Part shown: piece by piece, positions 1 to 9,470 of the stretch | Position numbering within the stretch: position 1 is the first letter of the stretch | Layout of the letters: each line of letters opens with the position of its first letter | Source: Algivirga pacifica | GTDB taxonomy: Bacteria; Bacteroidota; Bacteroidia; Cytophagales; Flammeovirgaceae | NCBI RefSeq assembly: GCF_039543525.1 | Contig: NZ_BAABJX010000017.1 | Location: forward strand, 124,001 to 188,000 | Direction: 5' to 3' | DNA length: 64,000 bases | The notes under the pieces: model-generated | The model's input: the letters and a program-made list of their open reading frames with translations, nothing else | What the model was told of the DNA's origin: nothing | Database searches by the model: none | Made by a program: the position numbers and the translations under genes

Positions 1-149
1 ATTTTTACTGTAGTAAAAGCCAATCTTGCTGTGAAGTGAGGGTGGCTTTAATTATCTATGATAATTAGAAAAAGGAGATCATTTTGTGAAAACTGTAGAA
101 TATTAAAGGAGATCTTTTATAGGTTATGCTATTAAATTAGAATTTTTTT

Positions 150-974
150 ATGACAAATAAACCAAATTTATTTATTGTAGGAGCTCCCAAGTCGGGATCT
201 ACTTTTTTATTCCAGACTTTAGGAGAACATTCCGATATTTTTTTTCCGGTAATTAAGGAATTAAACTTTTTCTCGAAAGATTCCTTAGAAAAGGACTCTT
301 ATTATAAAGATTACAAAACACAAGATCTTAATAGTTACTTGAAGGGGTTTTCAAAAAATACAGGAGAAAAGTATTTAGTAGATAGTAGTGTGTCTTATTT
401 TACTTTTGATGATGTTCCTCAAAAAATAAGAGACTTTAACCAGGATGCTAAAATTATTATCATTACAAGAGATCCATATAAAAGAGCCTATTCTCATTAT
501 TTGATGGATAAGCGAATGGGATATGCTAGTGGTGATTTTAGTGATTATCTGACATCAGAGGATTCTTTTCATTACAATCAATATGTTACGAATAGTCTTT
601 ACTATCAAAATTCTAAAAGGTACGTAGAGCTTTTTGGGCGTAAAAATGTCTTATTTCTTCGATTGGAGAATTTAAGAGAGGATATGAGCAGTTTATTTGA
701 GTTTTTAGATATACCAGCTATTGATATAGATTTTGATAAGAAGGTAAATGAGAACAAAGCTGCTAGAAATATTTTCGGTAGATATGCTCAGCATAATCGA
801 GAATTGGTACAAAAGATGAAATTGTATTTACCAAGTCAGTTTTTTGAGCTTGCAAAGCTTTTTGTGTACAAGAAAGAAGCTAAGTCTGATAGAATTTCTA
901 CTGAAGATCTAAACTTATTAGAATCACTTATACATGATGATTACGAAATCTTTAAAAAAGAATTCTTTTCGTAA
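150..974 (+). CDS. Sulfotransferase (PAPS-dependent)
   Basis: Probable cytosolic transfer of sulfate from PAPS to a sugar of a surface polysaccharide. The 274-residue length is normal for the family. The 5'-phosphosulfate-binding loop is visible at residues 9-18 (IVGAPKSGST), and the 3'-phosphate-binding segment at 107-117 (RDPYKRAYSHY) supplies Arg107 and Ser115. There is no signal peptide. It is followed by 151 nt with a small hairpin (tggtgt/acacca near 989-1003) and then three more genes of polysaccharide type on the same strand, so a role in exopolysaccharide or capsule sulfation is inferred. The acceptor cannot be told from the sequence. The family call is firm; the substrate is unknown. 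Confidence 0.88.
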   Translation: MTNKPNLFIVGAPKSGSTFLFQTLGEHSDIFFPVIKELNFFSKDSLEKDSYYKDYKTQDLNSYLKGFSKNTGEKYLVDSSVSYFTFDDVPQKIRDFNQDAKIIIITRDPYKRAYSHYLMDKRMGYASGDFSDYLTSEDSFHYNQYVTNSLYYQNSKRYVELFGRKNVLFLRLENLREDMSSLFEFLDIPAIDIDFDKKVNENKAARNIFGRYAQHNRELVQKMKLYLPSQFFELAKLFVYKKEAKSDRISTEDLNLLESLIHDDYEIFKKEFFS

Positions 975-1125
975 AATTGTTTGCTCTTTGGTGTTAAACA
1001 CCAGTTATAAATAAAAAAATATAATTGGGCTTGTTCTATATTGGATTCTAATTTTATAGTTAGAAGCCAAATCAATATTATATCTTCAGTGTTCTGGATA
1101 CTTATTAATTAATTTTAGAAATTTC

Positions 1126-2010
1126 ATGAAAGGCTTTATTTCATATTATAAACGAAAATTGAGAATTTTTATCTCAAAGAATTTTGAACCACAAATTTTA
1201 AAATTTGAGAAGAGAAGAATTACGAAGTTATTAGAGAATAAAAAGGAAATCGTCCTTATTTATTCTATTGGTAAGGTGGGTTCGTCTTCAGTGTATAGTT
1301 CAATTAAGTCATCAGAAGTCAATATTCCTACATTTCATCTTCATTCGTTAGCCCCAGAAAGAATAGAGGAACAAAAGGAGTATTATAGATCGGGTGTTAG
1401 AAACTCTGTACCGTTTCATTTGATTCAGAGTACAGCAATGTTAGAGGCTTTAAAAAGCTATAATGGTAAGATATATTTGTTAACACCAATTCGTGAGCCT
1501 ATTTCTAGAGAACTGTCTAGTATTTTTCAGGATTCTTTTAATTTTTCTAACTCTAAGGATGATCTTAAGAATGATTTATCTAGTACAGTAAATGACAAAG
1601 TGAAAGATCTTGTAAGTGAATTACCTGAATATGAGTGGTTTGAGAGAGAGCTTAAACAGGTGTTTAATATTGATATCTTTGATGTTAACTTTGACTTTGA
1701 CCCAGATCAAGGATATCTTTATCAGACTTACGATAATTTGGATTTTTGTCTGGTAAGAGCGGAAAACCTGAATCAGTCATTTAGGGATATTACGAAGAAA
1801 ATGTTTGGTGAACATAATTCTATTTCTTTATCCTCTGCTAATGAAGCATCTGATAAATTTTATAATACCAGCTACATAGAGATTAAAAAAGAGATTTCAT
1901 TGGATGAAGAGCAGTTAGAGAAAGTTGTAAACTCTTCGTTTATTCAAAAATTTTATCCTGACTTTATTTCCAATATTAGAAGAAAATGGCAGAGAGAAAT
2001 CCACGTATAG
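1126..2010 (+). CDS. Putative capsular polysaccharide synthesis protein (NKWYS-like)
   Basis: 294 residues, no signal peptide. A P-loop-like segment at 45-56 (IYSIGKVGSSSV) and a second conserved block at 120-130 (TPIREPISREL) recall sulfotransferases and match what I know of the NKWYS 'putative capsular polysaccharide synthesis' family, whose chemistry is not well established. The HLHSL motif follows at 71-75. The end overlaps the start of the next glycosyltransferase by 25 nt, so the two are probably co-transcribed and translationally coupled. A divergent sulfotransferase acting on the same polymer as the upstream gene is the simplest reading; a regulatory or non-catalytic role is possible. 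Confidence 0.65.
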   Translation: MKGFISYYKRKLRIFISKNFEPQILKFEKRRITKLLENKKEIVLIYSIGKVGSSSVYSSIKSSEVNIPTFHLHSLAPERIEEQKEYYRSGVRNSVPFHLIQSTAMLEALKSYNGKIYLLTPIREPISRELSSIFQDSFNFSNSKDDLKNDLSSTVNDKVKDLVSELPEYEWFERELKQVFNIDIFDVNFDFDPDQGYLYQTYDNLDFCLVRAENLNQSFRDITKKMFGEHNSISLSSANEASDKFYNTSYIEIKKEISLDEEQLEKVVNSSFIQKFYPDFISNIRRKWQREIHV

Positions 2011-3146
2011 CGTTAATAGAACCAGTAGGAGGGCATGGAGGAATGAACTATTATGACTATGGCCTGGCGAATGGTTTATATCATAATGGAGTAGAGGTAT
2101 ATTATTATACTTGTGATGAGACCGATAAAATCTATGAAGACAAGGTAAAGACATACCTTTATTATAGAAAAATATATAACAAGTCAATTAATAAGTTTAG
2201 AAGGCTATTACTTTTTGTGTTTGGGGCAATAAGATCATTGACTCATGCCAAAGTGAATAAGATTAAAACAGCGCATATACACTTGTTTGGGGTTGAACCA
2301 ATAGATTTTCTCCATATTTTTCTTATTAAGTTATTTGGATTTAAGTTAACAGCTACGGTTCATGATGTAGAGTCTTTTTATTTGTCTGATAAGGATAAGT
2401 GGTATCGTAACAAAGCATTGAATTGGATTGACAAGTTTATTGTTCATAATGAGATTTGTAAAAAAGAACTATTAGAATCTACAACTGTAGAGGTAAGTGA
2501 TATAAGTGTGATTAAGCATGGTAATTACTTACCTTTTGTGGAGCCTTTACTTTCAAAAGAAGAAGCGGGGAAGCAGCTTGGTATGCCAACAGATAAGATC
2601 AACTTACTGTTTTTTGGGCAAATCAAAACGGTGAAAGGGCTTGATGTTTTATTGAATAGTTTAAAATATCTAAGCGCAGAGGAACGATCAAAAATCAATT
2701 TGATTATTGCGGGTAAAGTTTGGAAAGATACGTTTGCAAATTATCAGCAAATCATTGATGAGAATGATCTTAATGAAGTTTGTATAACTAGAATAGAGTA
2801 TATTCCTGATGAAGAGGTACATCTTTTTTACAGCCTTGCCGATTTTGTAGTTCTTCCTTATAAAAAGATCTATCAATCAGGGGTATTATTGATGTCTATG
2901 AGTTATCAAAAGCCCGTGATTGTATCCGATCTACCTGCTATGGTTGATATTATTAAGGATGAGGAAAATGGATATGTATTCAAAACGAACGATACGCAGT
3001 CTTTAGCAGCAACGATTTCTAAGGTGATTGCTAACCCTCAAAGGTCGGGGGATATTGCCCAAGCTGCAATAGATACGGTATCCAATGAGTTTGATTGGAA
3101 ATTGATAGGAAAAAAAACCACTGAAGTTTACCATAGTATCCTGTAA
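1986..3146 (+). CDS. Glycosyltransferase family 4
   Basis: 386 residues with the GT-B two-domain layout. The N-terminal half opens RIALIEPVGGHGGMNYY. The C-terminal nucleotide-sugar half contains FFGQIKTVKGLDVLL and the stretch SGVLLMSMSYQKPVIVSD before NGYVF. Family members usually carry a glutamate-bearing E-x7-E motif just before the 'G-x-P-V' turn; here the first position lies in YQSG and no glutamate is seen, so donor binding may be atypical. The start overlaps the preceding gene by 25 nt. It probably adds one sugar to the same polysaccharide as its neighbours; donor and acceptor are unknown. Confidence 0.82.
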   Translation: MAERNPRIALIEPVGGHGGMNYYDYGLANGLYHNGVEVYYYTCDETDKIYEDKVKTYLYYRKIYNKSINKFRRLLLFVFGAIRSLTHAKVNKIKTAHIHLFGVEPIDFLHIFLIKLFGFKLTATVHDVESFYLSDKDKWYRNKALNWIDKFIVHNEICKKELLESTTVEVSDISVIKHGNYLPFVEPLLSKEEAGKQLGMPTDKINLLFFGQIKTVKGLDVLLNSLKYLSAEERSKINLIIAGKVWKDTFANYQQIIDENDLNEVCITRIEYIPDEEVHLFYSLADFVVLPYKKIYQSGVLLMSMSYQKPVIVSDLPAMVDIIKDEENGYVFKTNDTQSLAATISKVIANPQRSGDIAQAAIDTVSNEFDWKLIGKKTTEVYHSIL

Positions 3147-3161
3147 GGAGGCTTAAATGTT

Positions 3162-4259
3162 ATGAGAAAAAAAGTTAGTATTATTGGAAGTGTAGGTATT
3201 CCGGCTAAGTATGGTGGGTTTGAAACCTTGGTGGAGTATTTGACGAAAGATAAAATCAATAGTGATATAGAATATCACGTTTTTTGTAGTTCTAAAGCTT
3301 ATTCGGAGAAACTACCTGTTCATAATAATGCAAAATTGCACTATGTGAATTTTGAGGCAAATGGAGTATCCAGTATTATATATGATATTATTTCTATAAT
3401 TAAGGCAAGTTTTTTTTCAGATACCATGCTGATTCTTGGGGTATCTGGGGCTTTAATTTTGCCAATACTTCGTTTATTTTATAGGGGGAAGATTGTTTGT
3501 AATATAGATGGGTTAGAACATCGAAGAGATAAGTGGAGTCCTTTTGCTAGAAAAATGCTTAAGTTTTTTGAAGGGATTGCCGTTAGAAATTCAGATGTTG
3601 TAGTAGCAGATAATAAGGGAATTTATGACTACGTGAAAGAAACGTATGCGAGAGAAAGTAGCGTTATTGCTTATGGCGCTGATCATACGTCTTATGTAGA
3701 ATTACAGGAAGCTACAAAAACGAAATATAAGATTCCGGAGAAATATTACTTTTCTGTTTGTAGAATTGAACCTGAAAATAATACACATATTTTATTAGAA
3801 GCATTTTCACAAAGGGGAGATGACATTGTATTCGTTGGTAATTGGGATAATAGTGAGTATGGTAGAGAATTAAAAGTAAAATATTCCAGCAAACAGAATA
3901 TTACGTTATTGGACCCTATTTATGATCAGCATATTCTAAATCAACTTAGAAGTAATTGCTATTGTTATTTACATGGGCATAGTGCCGGGGGAACAAATCC
4001 ATCTTTGGTGGAGGCAATGTATTTGTCTTTACCTATTATTGCATTCGATGTGAATTATAATAGATACACTACTTTTGGTAAGGCAATGTATTTTAAAAAT
4101 GTTTCTGATCTTCATAATGTAATTGATACGTTATCCTTTGATAAAATCAAAAGCTGTAGTGCAGATATGCAAGATGTAGCATCGTCTCATTACACTTGGT
4201 ATAAAATTGCTGAAAAATACGAGGAACAATATGCGTTAGAAGTAACTGTAAATCGTTAA
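3162..4259 (+). CDS. DUF1972-type glycosyltransferase (rhamnosyltransferase-like)
   Basis: 365 residues. The N-terminus reads IIGSVGIPAKYGGFETLVEY, the hallmark of DUF1972 glycosyltransferases, which include capsule beta-1,4-rhamnosyltransferases of the Cps2T kind. The C-terminal donor site GGTNPSLVEAM lies near residue 280 and keeps the Glu. It begins 15 nt after the previous glycosyltransferase and is closed by a strong hairpin terminator, so it looks like the last gene of the polysaccharide operon. The sugar specificity is inferred from the family only. Confidence 0.82.
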   Translation: MRKKVSIIGSVGIPAKYGGFETLVEYLTKDKINSDIEYHVFCSSKAYSEKLPVHNNAKLHYVNFEANGVSSIIYDIISIIKASFFSDTMLILGVSGALILPILRLFYRGKIVCNIDGLEHRRDKWSPFARKMLKFFEGIAVRNSDVVVADNKGIYDYVKETYARESSVIAYGADHTSYVELQEATKTKYKIPEKYYFSVCRIEPENNTHILLEAFSQRGDDIVFVGNWDNSEYGRELKVKYSSKQNITLLDPIYDQHILNQLRSNCYCYLHGHSAGGTNPSLVEAMYLSLPIIAFDVNYNRYTTFGKAMYFKNVSDLHNVIDTLSFDKIKSCSADMQDVASSHYTWYKIAEKYEEQYALEVTVNR

Positions 4260-4282
4260 ATACTTTATTTTTTCAATTGACA

Positions 4283-4327
4283 TAAAAAATCCCGAACCAT
4301 GTTTCGTACATGGTTCGGGATTTTTTA
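4283..4327. terminator. Bidirectional intrinsic terminator between convergent genes
   Basis: A perfect 12-bp stem (cccgaaccatgt at 4291-4302 with its complement at 4308-4319) has a 5-nt loop and is flanked by an A-run on the left and a T-run on the right. It separates the glycosyltransferase (+) from the DUF1501 gene (-) and can serve both. Confidence 0.9.
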
Positions 4328-4350
4328 TATTTCTTACTGTAGACGAGTAG

Positions 4351-5550
4351 CTACACGATATTCATACTTTTAAAAGTTTCTCCTAGAATTGTATTTGATG
4401 GGAATTCTAACCAGTTATCTAGTAGTTCGGCATAAACTCGTCGAAAATCAATTTTATATTGAACATCCCCTTTTTCTAAGTTTTCTAAGTCAATAGAAGC
4501 GTTATAAATACCCGAGGATTTCAATTTACCACCTAGTAGAAATAAACTTCCAGCAGCACCATGGTCAGTACCTTTACTACCATTTTCTTTGACTCTTCTA
4601 CCAAATTCCGAAAATATCATCACACGGGTACTATTCCATAATCCTGATCTTCGCAAATCCTTAACGAAGGATTGTATTCCGTGGTTAAGTTGTTTCAATA
4701 GACGTTCTTGTCGTGGAAGTTGGGAGTTATGTGTATCAAATCCGGAAACTTTTAAATAATAAATTTCTGTATTACATCCTGCAGTAATTAAGTCAGCGGT
4801 TTGTTTTAATTGTTTCCCTAAGTTGTCAGAGGGATATTCTTGATGTGAATGTTTTGTTTTCATTTTCTCCAGAATGTATTCTGAGGAGCTATAGGTATTA
4901 GCCAATACTTGATAAAGGTAATCAACCTGCGAATTAGTATGTTCTTGGTGATGCTGTATTTGTTGTAGGAAATGATCATTAGTTCCTCTGATTAATTTAC
5001 CACTATTAATTCCGAAACCGGATCGCTTTTGCCCTTGTAATGCTAATATGGAACCACCGCTTAAATCAATGGCTTGGTGTGAATATATGTTTTTATTCGT
5101 ATTGCCTTGAAATTCATCTAAATATTTTCCTAACCAGCCTTCACTGCTAGATGCTGAGGAAATATTTGCGGTATGCCAGATGTCCATTGATCTAAAGTGA
5201 GAGCGGTTGGGATTAGGGTAACCTACTTGGTTAATGATATTCATTTCTCCTTTATCGAGTAGATCTTGAAAAAAGGAAAGAGAATAGTGTAACCCCAGTT
5301 GTTTGTTCAGTTTAAGAACTTTTTGTTCTGCTATAGCTAATGTTGGACGGTGTTCATAATAAAGGGAATTATTATAAGGAATAACAGTATTGAGAGAATC
5401 ATTACCTCCAGAGAGCTGAATAATGACTAATCTTCTATTATTTCCATCTAGGTTTAAGGGGGAATAAGCTTGAAGAAATTGTGGTAGAAAAAAAGCCCCT
5501 ACAGTAGTGATAGCCGACTTTTTTAAAAACTCTCTACGATCATTGTTCAT
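4351..5550 (-). CDS. DUF1501 family secreted protein (Tat substrate)
   Basis: 399 residues. The N-terminus has a twin-arginine motif (DRREFLKKS, residues 4-12) followed by a hydrophobic stretch, so export by the Tat pathway is likely. The body shows the DUF1501 signature features LVIIQLSGGNDSLNTVIPY and, towards the end, FSEFGRRVKENGSKGTDHG, which resembles an alkaline-phosphatase/sulfatase-like fold with metal-binding Asp/His. It starts 38 nt after the DUF1800 gene, the usual partner order. The exact substrate of this family is not established. Confidence 0.88.
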   Translation of the reverse strand: MNNDRREFLKKSAITTVGAFFLPQFLQAYSPLNLDGNNRRLVIIQLSGGNDSLNTVIPYNNSLYYEHRPTLAIAEQKVLKLNKQLGLHYSLSFFQDLLDKGEMNIINQVGYPNPNRSHFRSMDIWHTANISSASSSEGWLGKYLDEFQGNTNKNIYSHQAIDLSGGSILALQGQKRSGFGINSGKLIRGTNDHFLQQIQHHQEHTNSQVDYLYQVLANTYSSSEYILEKMKTKHSHQEYPSDNLGKQLKQTADLITAGCNTEIYYLKVSGFDTHNSQLPRQERLLKQLNHGIQSFVKDLRRSGLWNSTRVMIFSEFGRRVKENGSKGTDHGAAGSLFLLGGKLKSSGIYNASIDLENLEKGDVQYKIDFRRVYAELLDNWLEFPSNTILGETFKSMNIV

Positions 5551-5588
5551 ATTAATATTTGTTTACATTCTTTAGGCGACATGTTCGT

Positions 5589-6971
5589 TTAGCATACTTG
5601 GTATTCAGGAAGCTTGCTGGCTTTCGATAAGAAGGATTTTAATTGCTGCTCATTAGTTATGTTTCTTCTTAGTAGTGGTATTGATGACGGATTGGGGTTT
5701 ACTTGTAAGAGATAATTAAGTAAAATTTCATGACTGTCCTTTTTATCGGTATTACCTGTTACATAGTTCATAAATTCGTCTAATTTTACCTCTATTCGCA
5801 TCTTACCAGCCTCTTTTGTTTCTTGAAAAGGGTCGTTGTCATCTCCTATTTCTGGTGGCTCCAACGAAAGAGGGACTGCTTTTAATAAGGACTCTACCCA
5901 TTTTAGTCGAAACATCAGTCGGTTATTATCAATCCAATAAGTTCCACTTTTCCATCCGGCTACATTGGGAGGAGATAATAATATTTGGCCTAGTATCCTC
6001 TGAACATATATTTGTTTTTGGGGAGGAGAAATTTTCAAGTTAAGTTGACGCTGTGTTCCTACTATAAAAGTAATGGGAGATTTAATCTGAGTTCCTATGT
6101 TTTCATTTTCATAGAACCAATTAGATAGAAAAATAGCTTTTAGGACAGGTAAGATTTCATAATTTTCTTGATACATCAACTTAGCGAGTATTTGTACTCT
6201 CTCTTCACGAATGTGTTCATTGACTAAGTAGCTATAAAGCTTTTTACATATATAATAAGCCGTTTCCTTTTGCTTAAGAAGAAGTAGTAAGACATCTTCA
6301 CCTTCAAGGGCATCAGTTACTCCCAAAACAGTTTTGACTCCGGTATCATGTTTTTTACGATGCAGAAAAAACTGTCCCTCTTTGTTGATTTTCCACCCTG
6401 TAAAGCATCGTGCAGCTTCTTGTATATCTTTTTCTGTATAAACAGTATCCCTCCCTAAGGTAAATAGTTCCATAACCTCCCGGGCAAAGTTTTCATTAGG
6501 AGACCCTTTTACATTCTGTATATTATTGAGATAAGTTAACATCGCAGGTGATTTAGAAACTTCGATAAGCATCGTTCCAAAATTACCTAAAGCATTTGCT
6601 CTGAGTATCTCTACATATTGTTGTGCAAAAAGAGGGTTTCTGGGAGCACAAGCAAAGTGATCATGCCAAAATAAAGCCATCTTCTCTCTTATGCCTACGC
6701 TATTGACCATATACTCTAGCCATTGTAAGTTGAGTTTTTGTATCGTTTTTCCACTTTTAATTCTTATATCTTTTTTGTTGGAGGTTTGTCTGATATTGAA
6801 TGGAGTGAATTCGGAAAGATCCTTAAAAGGAAGCGGTTTGTAAAGAGAAGAGTTACTAATTAATTGATTGATAACTTGATTTTTTGATTGTTGTTGTAGT
6901 GTACTTACTAGGTTTAGAGGAATACCAAAGCTAGCACGCCAATAAAGGTGTTGGATATGTTGCTGTTCCAT
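5589..6971 (-). CDS. DUF1800 family protein
   Basis: 460 residues. Recognisable DUF1800 blocks are HLYWRASFG near the N-terminus, WHDHFACAPRN, NENFAREVMELFTLG, AARCFTGWKI and PPNVAGWKSGTYW near residue 320. No clear signal peptide is visible. It is first in a two-gene unit with the DUF1501 protein. The pairing is common across Bacteroidota and Planctomycetes and suggests joint action at the cell surface or periplasm, but no reaction is known to me. Confidence 0.88.
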   Translation of the reverse strand: MEQQHIQHLYWRASFGIPLNLVSTLQQQSKNQVINQLISNSSLYKPLPFKDLSEFTPFNIRQTSNKKDIRIKSGKTIQKLNLQWLEYMVNSVGIREKMALFWHDHFACAPRNPLFAQQYVEILRANALGNFGTMLIEVSKSPAMLTYLNNIQNVKGSPNENFAREVMELFTLGRDTVYTEKDIQEAARCFTGWKINKEGQFFLHRKKHDTGVKTVLGVTDALEGEDVLLLLLKQKETAYYICKKLYSYLVNEHIREERVQILAKLMYQENYEILPVLKAIFLSNWFYENENIGTQIKSPITFIVGTQRQLNLKISPPQKQIYVQRILGQILLSPPNVAGWKSGTYWIDNNRLMFRLKWVESLLKAVPLSLEPPEIGDDNDPFQETKEAGKMRIEVKLDEFMNYVTGNTDKKDSHEILLNYLLQVNPNPSSIPLLRRNITNEQQLKSFLSKASKLPEYQVC

Positions 6972-7177
6972 ATGCTTGTGATTTTAATTTATTGACAGTT
7001 ACTTTAGAGACTATGACAATGGAATACAATTTAAGGGATAGGTAAATAATGTTAAGTCCGAGTTGCAGATATTTTTAGGAAGTATACTTAGATGGTAGAT
7101 AAGCTGTGTATTGAACTCATTTTAAATGATTTAATATATAGATTTTAGATGAATAATTATTTATGAATAATTTCAAG

Positions 7178-7185
7178 TACCTTTG
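7178..7185 (+). promoter_or_regulatory. Candidate Bacteroidota -7 element (TAnnTTTG)
   Basis: TACCTTTG fits the TAnnTTTG -7 consensus of Bacteroidota sigma factors. It lies 30 nt before the ATG at 7216, placing a transcript start about 24 nt before that codon. No good -33 TTG is seen, so this is a weak call. It argues for the ATG start of the Wzi-like gene over the TTG at 7183, which would overlap the promoter. Confidence 0.4.
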
Positions 7186-7215
7186 TCAATTATTAAATAT
7201 GTATTGAGATCGCTA

Positions 7216-8673
7216 ATGAAAAGATTTTTTATTCCCATTTTTTTTCTACTGATAGCTCCATTTTTATTAAGTAAGGGTTTTTCACAACAGGATTCTATCC
7301 AAGTAAAGGTGTCTGCCCAAGCTGTGGTAGCTACAACCGGTTTTCTCCCACATTACATGATATTCAGTCAAGGAGGACGTTGGGCTGATCAACAAGCAAG
7401 TGCTCTTTGGGGGGCTGAAATGAATGGAGGTTATACGTTGGTCGATGGAAAGTTGCCTTTAAAGGCTTCTTATGGAGTAGAAGGGCTACTGAATACCGCA
7501 AGTGGTCAAAGCATGCTTAGAAAAGCTTATGGAACCTTACAATGGGAAGATATCATCATTAAGGCAGGTTTGTTTGAGCATACTGTAGAGCAACATTCTG
7601 ATTTATCCTCTGGATCTTTAGCGATCAGTAACAATGCTCGTCCAATACCGGGTATAGGAATTTATACGGATGACTTTATGGATGTTCCTTTTACTTATGG
7701 ATTTTTTCAGGTGAAAGCTGGTTTGGGACATTTTTGGATGGGGCAAAATAGATATGTTCCAGGTACATTACTCCATGAGAAATATTTGATTGGTAGTGTC
7801 AATGGAGGGAAGTATGTGCCTGTGAAAGTATGGGGAGGTTTGGTGCATTTTGGACAGTGGGGAGGTACCCATCCTCGTTTTGGAGAAGCTACAATCAATT
7901 TTGAAAATTACATTAGAATATTATTGGCTCAAAGTGCGAATATCAATGATGAGTCAACTACGGGTAGCGATCAGGTTAATGCCTTGGGTAATCATTTGGG
8001 AATTTGGACTTGGGGTTTAGAAGCAGATTTAGTGAAAGATGTTAGTCTAGGCTTATCGATTCAAAAACCTTATGAGGATGGATCTGGACAAACGGATGCT
8101 GGGTTTAGACACTTTGATGGACTATATGGGATGGTTGTTAAGCAAACAAGATGGAGCTATTTACCTTCCGAGTTTACATTTGAATATTTAAATACTACTG
8201 AGCAGTCGGGACCTACACATGATCTATCCCAAGGGCTTTATGGAGGTGATAACTATTACAATAATAGCTATTATCGATCGGGTTGGACCTATAATAACTT
8301 GATTTTAGGCTCTCCACTTATGACTACAAAAAAGAGAGAATCTCAAATTACAGATGAGGAGGAGTTGAATGTTCAAAGCATTATTAATAATCGTGTAAAA
8401 GCCTTCCATATAGGCCTTAAAGGCTCTGTCAATAATCAACTAGTTTATCAACTGTTGGCAACTCACTCTCAAAACTATGGTATCTACGAGAGCCTAGGCG
8501 GCCCCTACCGCTACGAATCCGGCAAGAACCAAAGCTACCTCTACCTCCAACTGGACTATCAACTCAAGAAGGACTGGAGTGTAAATGCCTCTATAGCCCA
8601 TGACTTTGGAGAGATCTACCAAAGTACAGCACTTAGAGCTGGTATAGCCTGGACTGGCCTGTGGCGCTATTAA
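7216..8673 (+). CDS. Wzi-like capsule assembly outer-membrane protein
   Basis: 485 residues from the ATG at 7216; an in-frame TTG at 7183 would add 11 residues before the signal peptide and is less likely. The signal peptide (MKRFFIPIFFLLIAPFLLSKGFSQ) is followed by a beta-rich body with many Tyr/Trp/Gly strands and the segment GHFWMGQNRYVPG, typical of the capsule assembly Wzi family in Bacteroidota. Wzi is an outer-membrane barrel that helps anchor capsule on the surface, which fits the polysaccharide genes 3 kb upstream although these are not in one operon. Roughly the last 60 codons use far more C-ending codons than the rest of the gene. Confidence 0.8.
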   Translation: MKRFFIPIFFLLIAPFLLSKGFSQQDSIQVKVSAQAVVATTGFLPHYMIFSQGGRWADQQASALWGAEMNGGYTLVDGKLPLKASYGVEGLLNTASGQSMLRKAYGTLQWEDIIIKAGLFEHTVEQHSDLSSGSLAISNNARPIPGIGIYTDDFMDVPFTYGFFQVKAGLGHFWMGQNRYVPGTLLHEKYLIGSVNGGKYVPVKVWGGLVHFGQWGGTHPRFGEATINFENYIRILLAQSANINDESTTGSDQVNALGNHLGIWTWGLEADLVKDVSLGLSIQKPYEDGSGQTDAGFRHFDGLYGMVVKQTRWSYLPSEFTFEYLNTTEQSGPTHDLSQGLYGGDNYYNNSYYRSGWTYNNLILGSPLMTTKKRESQITDEEELNVQSIINNRVKAFHIGLKGSVNNQLVYQLLATHSQNYGIYESLGGPYRYESGKNQSYLYLQLDYQLKKDWSVNASIAHDFGEIYQSTALRAGIAWTGLWRY

Positions 8674-8686
8674 TAGCTTTAAAGTA

Positions 8687-8719
8687 AGCCCTACCTCCCA
8701 TCTCGGTAGGGCTTTTTTT
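8687..8719 (+). terminator. Intrinsic terminator of the Wzi-like gene
   Basis: A 9-bp perfect stem (agccctacc at 8687-8695 with ggtagggct at 8705-8713) is followed by a T-run and lies 13 nt after the stop codon. Confidence 0.9.
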
Positions 8720-8743
8720 GTGAATTGTTCAGACCTATTATTT

Positions 8744-8941
8744 CTACAGGAAGTAATAGGATTTTTTGCTTCTGGAAAAGCCTATGGGTTTCTTTATGGT
8801 TTCTTCCACTTCTTTGAAAATGGCGAATAATTCTCTAGTTGAGACATTTAATTTCTCACCTAGTTCTTGAGGGGTGCCTGTACTTTGGCTTTCGATTAGG
8901 TGTTGAAGTAGGATAACTTTACTTTTTGCTGCTTTGGTCAT
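8744..8941 (-). CDS. Small winged-helix protein, short form (paralog 1)
   Basis: 65 residues, a single domain. Helices then TGTPQELGEKLNVSTRELF (helix-turn-helix) are followed by a short wing KPIGFSRSKKSYYFL that ends the protein. This resembles an isolated HTH_11/DeoR-like winged helix with no effector domain. It is the last of five tandem paralogs on this strand and is separated from the next by 181 nt. DNA binding is inferred from the fold; a target is not visible. Conservation with four neighbours is the main evidence that it is a real gene. Confidence 0.75.
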   Translation of the reverse strand: MTKAAKSKVILLQHLIESQSTGTPQELGEKLNVSTRELFAIFKEVEETIKKPIGFSRSKKSYYFL

Positions 8942-8990
8942 TCTTTATTGATTTTAATGGTGGTTAATATTGTATGTTTAGGATTGATTA

Positions 8991-9101
8991 TGTCGCTGTC
9001 TACGGAAAATGATCAGGCTCACCTGTTATGATTTATCGTTTATAATCGATGCGACAGCGCTAAGCTTAATGACTATAGTGCGGGCTGATTTATCCGTAGA
9101 C
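8991..9101. other. Overlapping inverted repeats between winged-helix genes 1 and 2
   Basis: GTCTACGGA (8998-9006) is complementary to TCCGTAGAC (9093-9101). Inside, CGCTGTC (8994-9000) is complementary to GACAGCG (9053-9059), and TGTCGC to GCGACA. The arms overlap, so only one pairing can form at a time. It lies in the promoter/leader region of paralog 1 and could be an operator, a switchable leader or a chance structure. Confidence 0.4.
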
Positions 9102-9122
9102 CTTTTTGGTGACATTTACTGC

Positions 9123-9323
9123 CTATAGGAAGTAGTAGGATTTCTTCGTTCTGGAATATCCTACAGGTTTACCTAGGTGTGTTTCCATCTCCTCGAAAAT
9201 AAAACAGAGCTCTCGTAATGAGATGTTGAGCTTTTTTGCCAGTGTCTCAGGGGTACCTGTGTTCTGGTTTTGGATTAGATATTGTAGTTGATCAACATAG
9301 GTATTATTTGCTGCTGGTGTCAT
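9123..9323 (-). CDS. Small winged-helix protein, short form (paralog 2)
   Basis: 66 residues. TGTPETLAKKLNISLRELC forms the helix-turn-helix and KPVGYSRTKKSYYFL the terminal wing, nearly the same ending as paralog 1. There is no other domain and no signal peptide. Its leader shares an AACCACYATT-type stretch about 20 nt before the start codon with that of paralog 1. It follows the long-form paralog after 147 nt. Probably a DNA-binding regulator acting alone or with the long form; function unknown. Confidence 0.75.
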   Translation of the reverse strand: MTPAANNTYVDQLQYLIQNQNTGTPETLAKKLNISLRELCFIFEEMETHLGKPVGYSRTKKSYYFL

Positions 9324-9470
9324 GTTGTTTTGGGTTTAAATAGTGGTTGATAGAATGAGATAAATTGATGTAATCACGAGATATTTTATTTATCGGTTAT
9401 TACTTATCGTTTAGGGTTAAAATAACTGTTTGATCCGATCCTCGATCTTTCATGATTAGCTTATGGCGTT

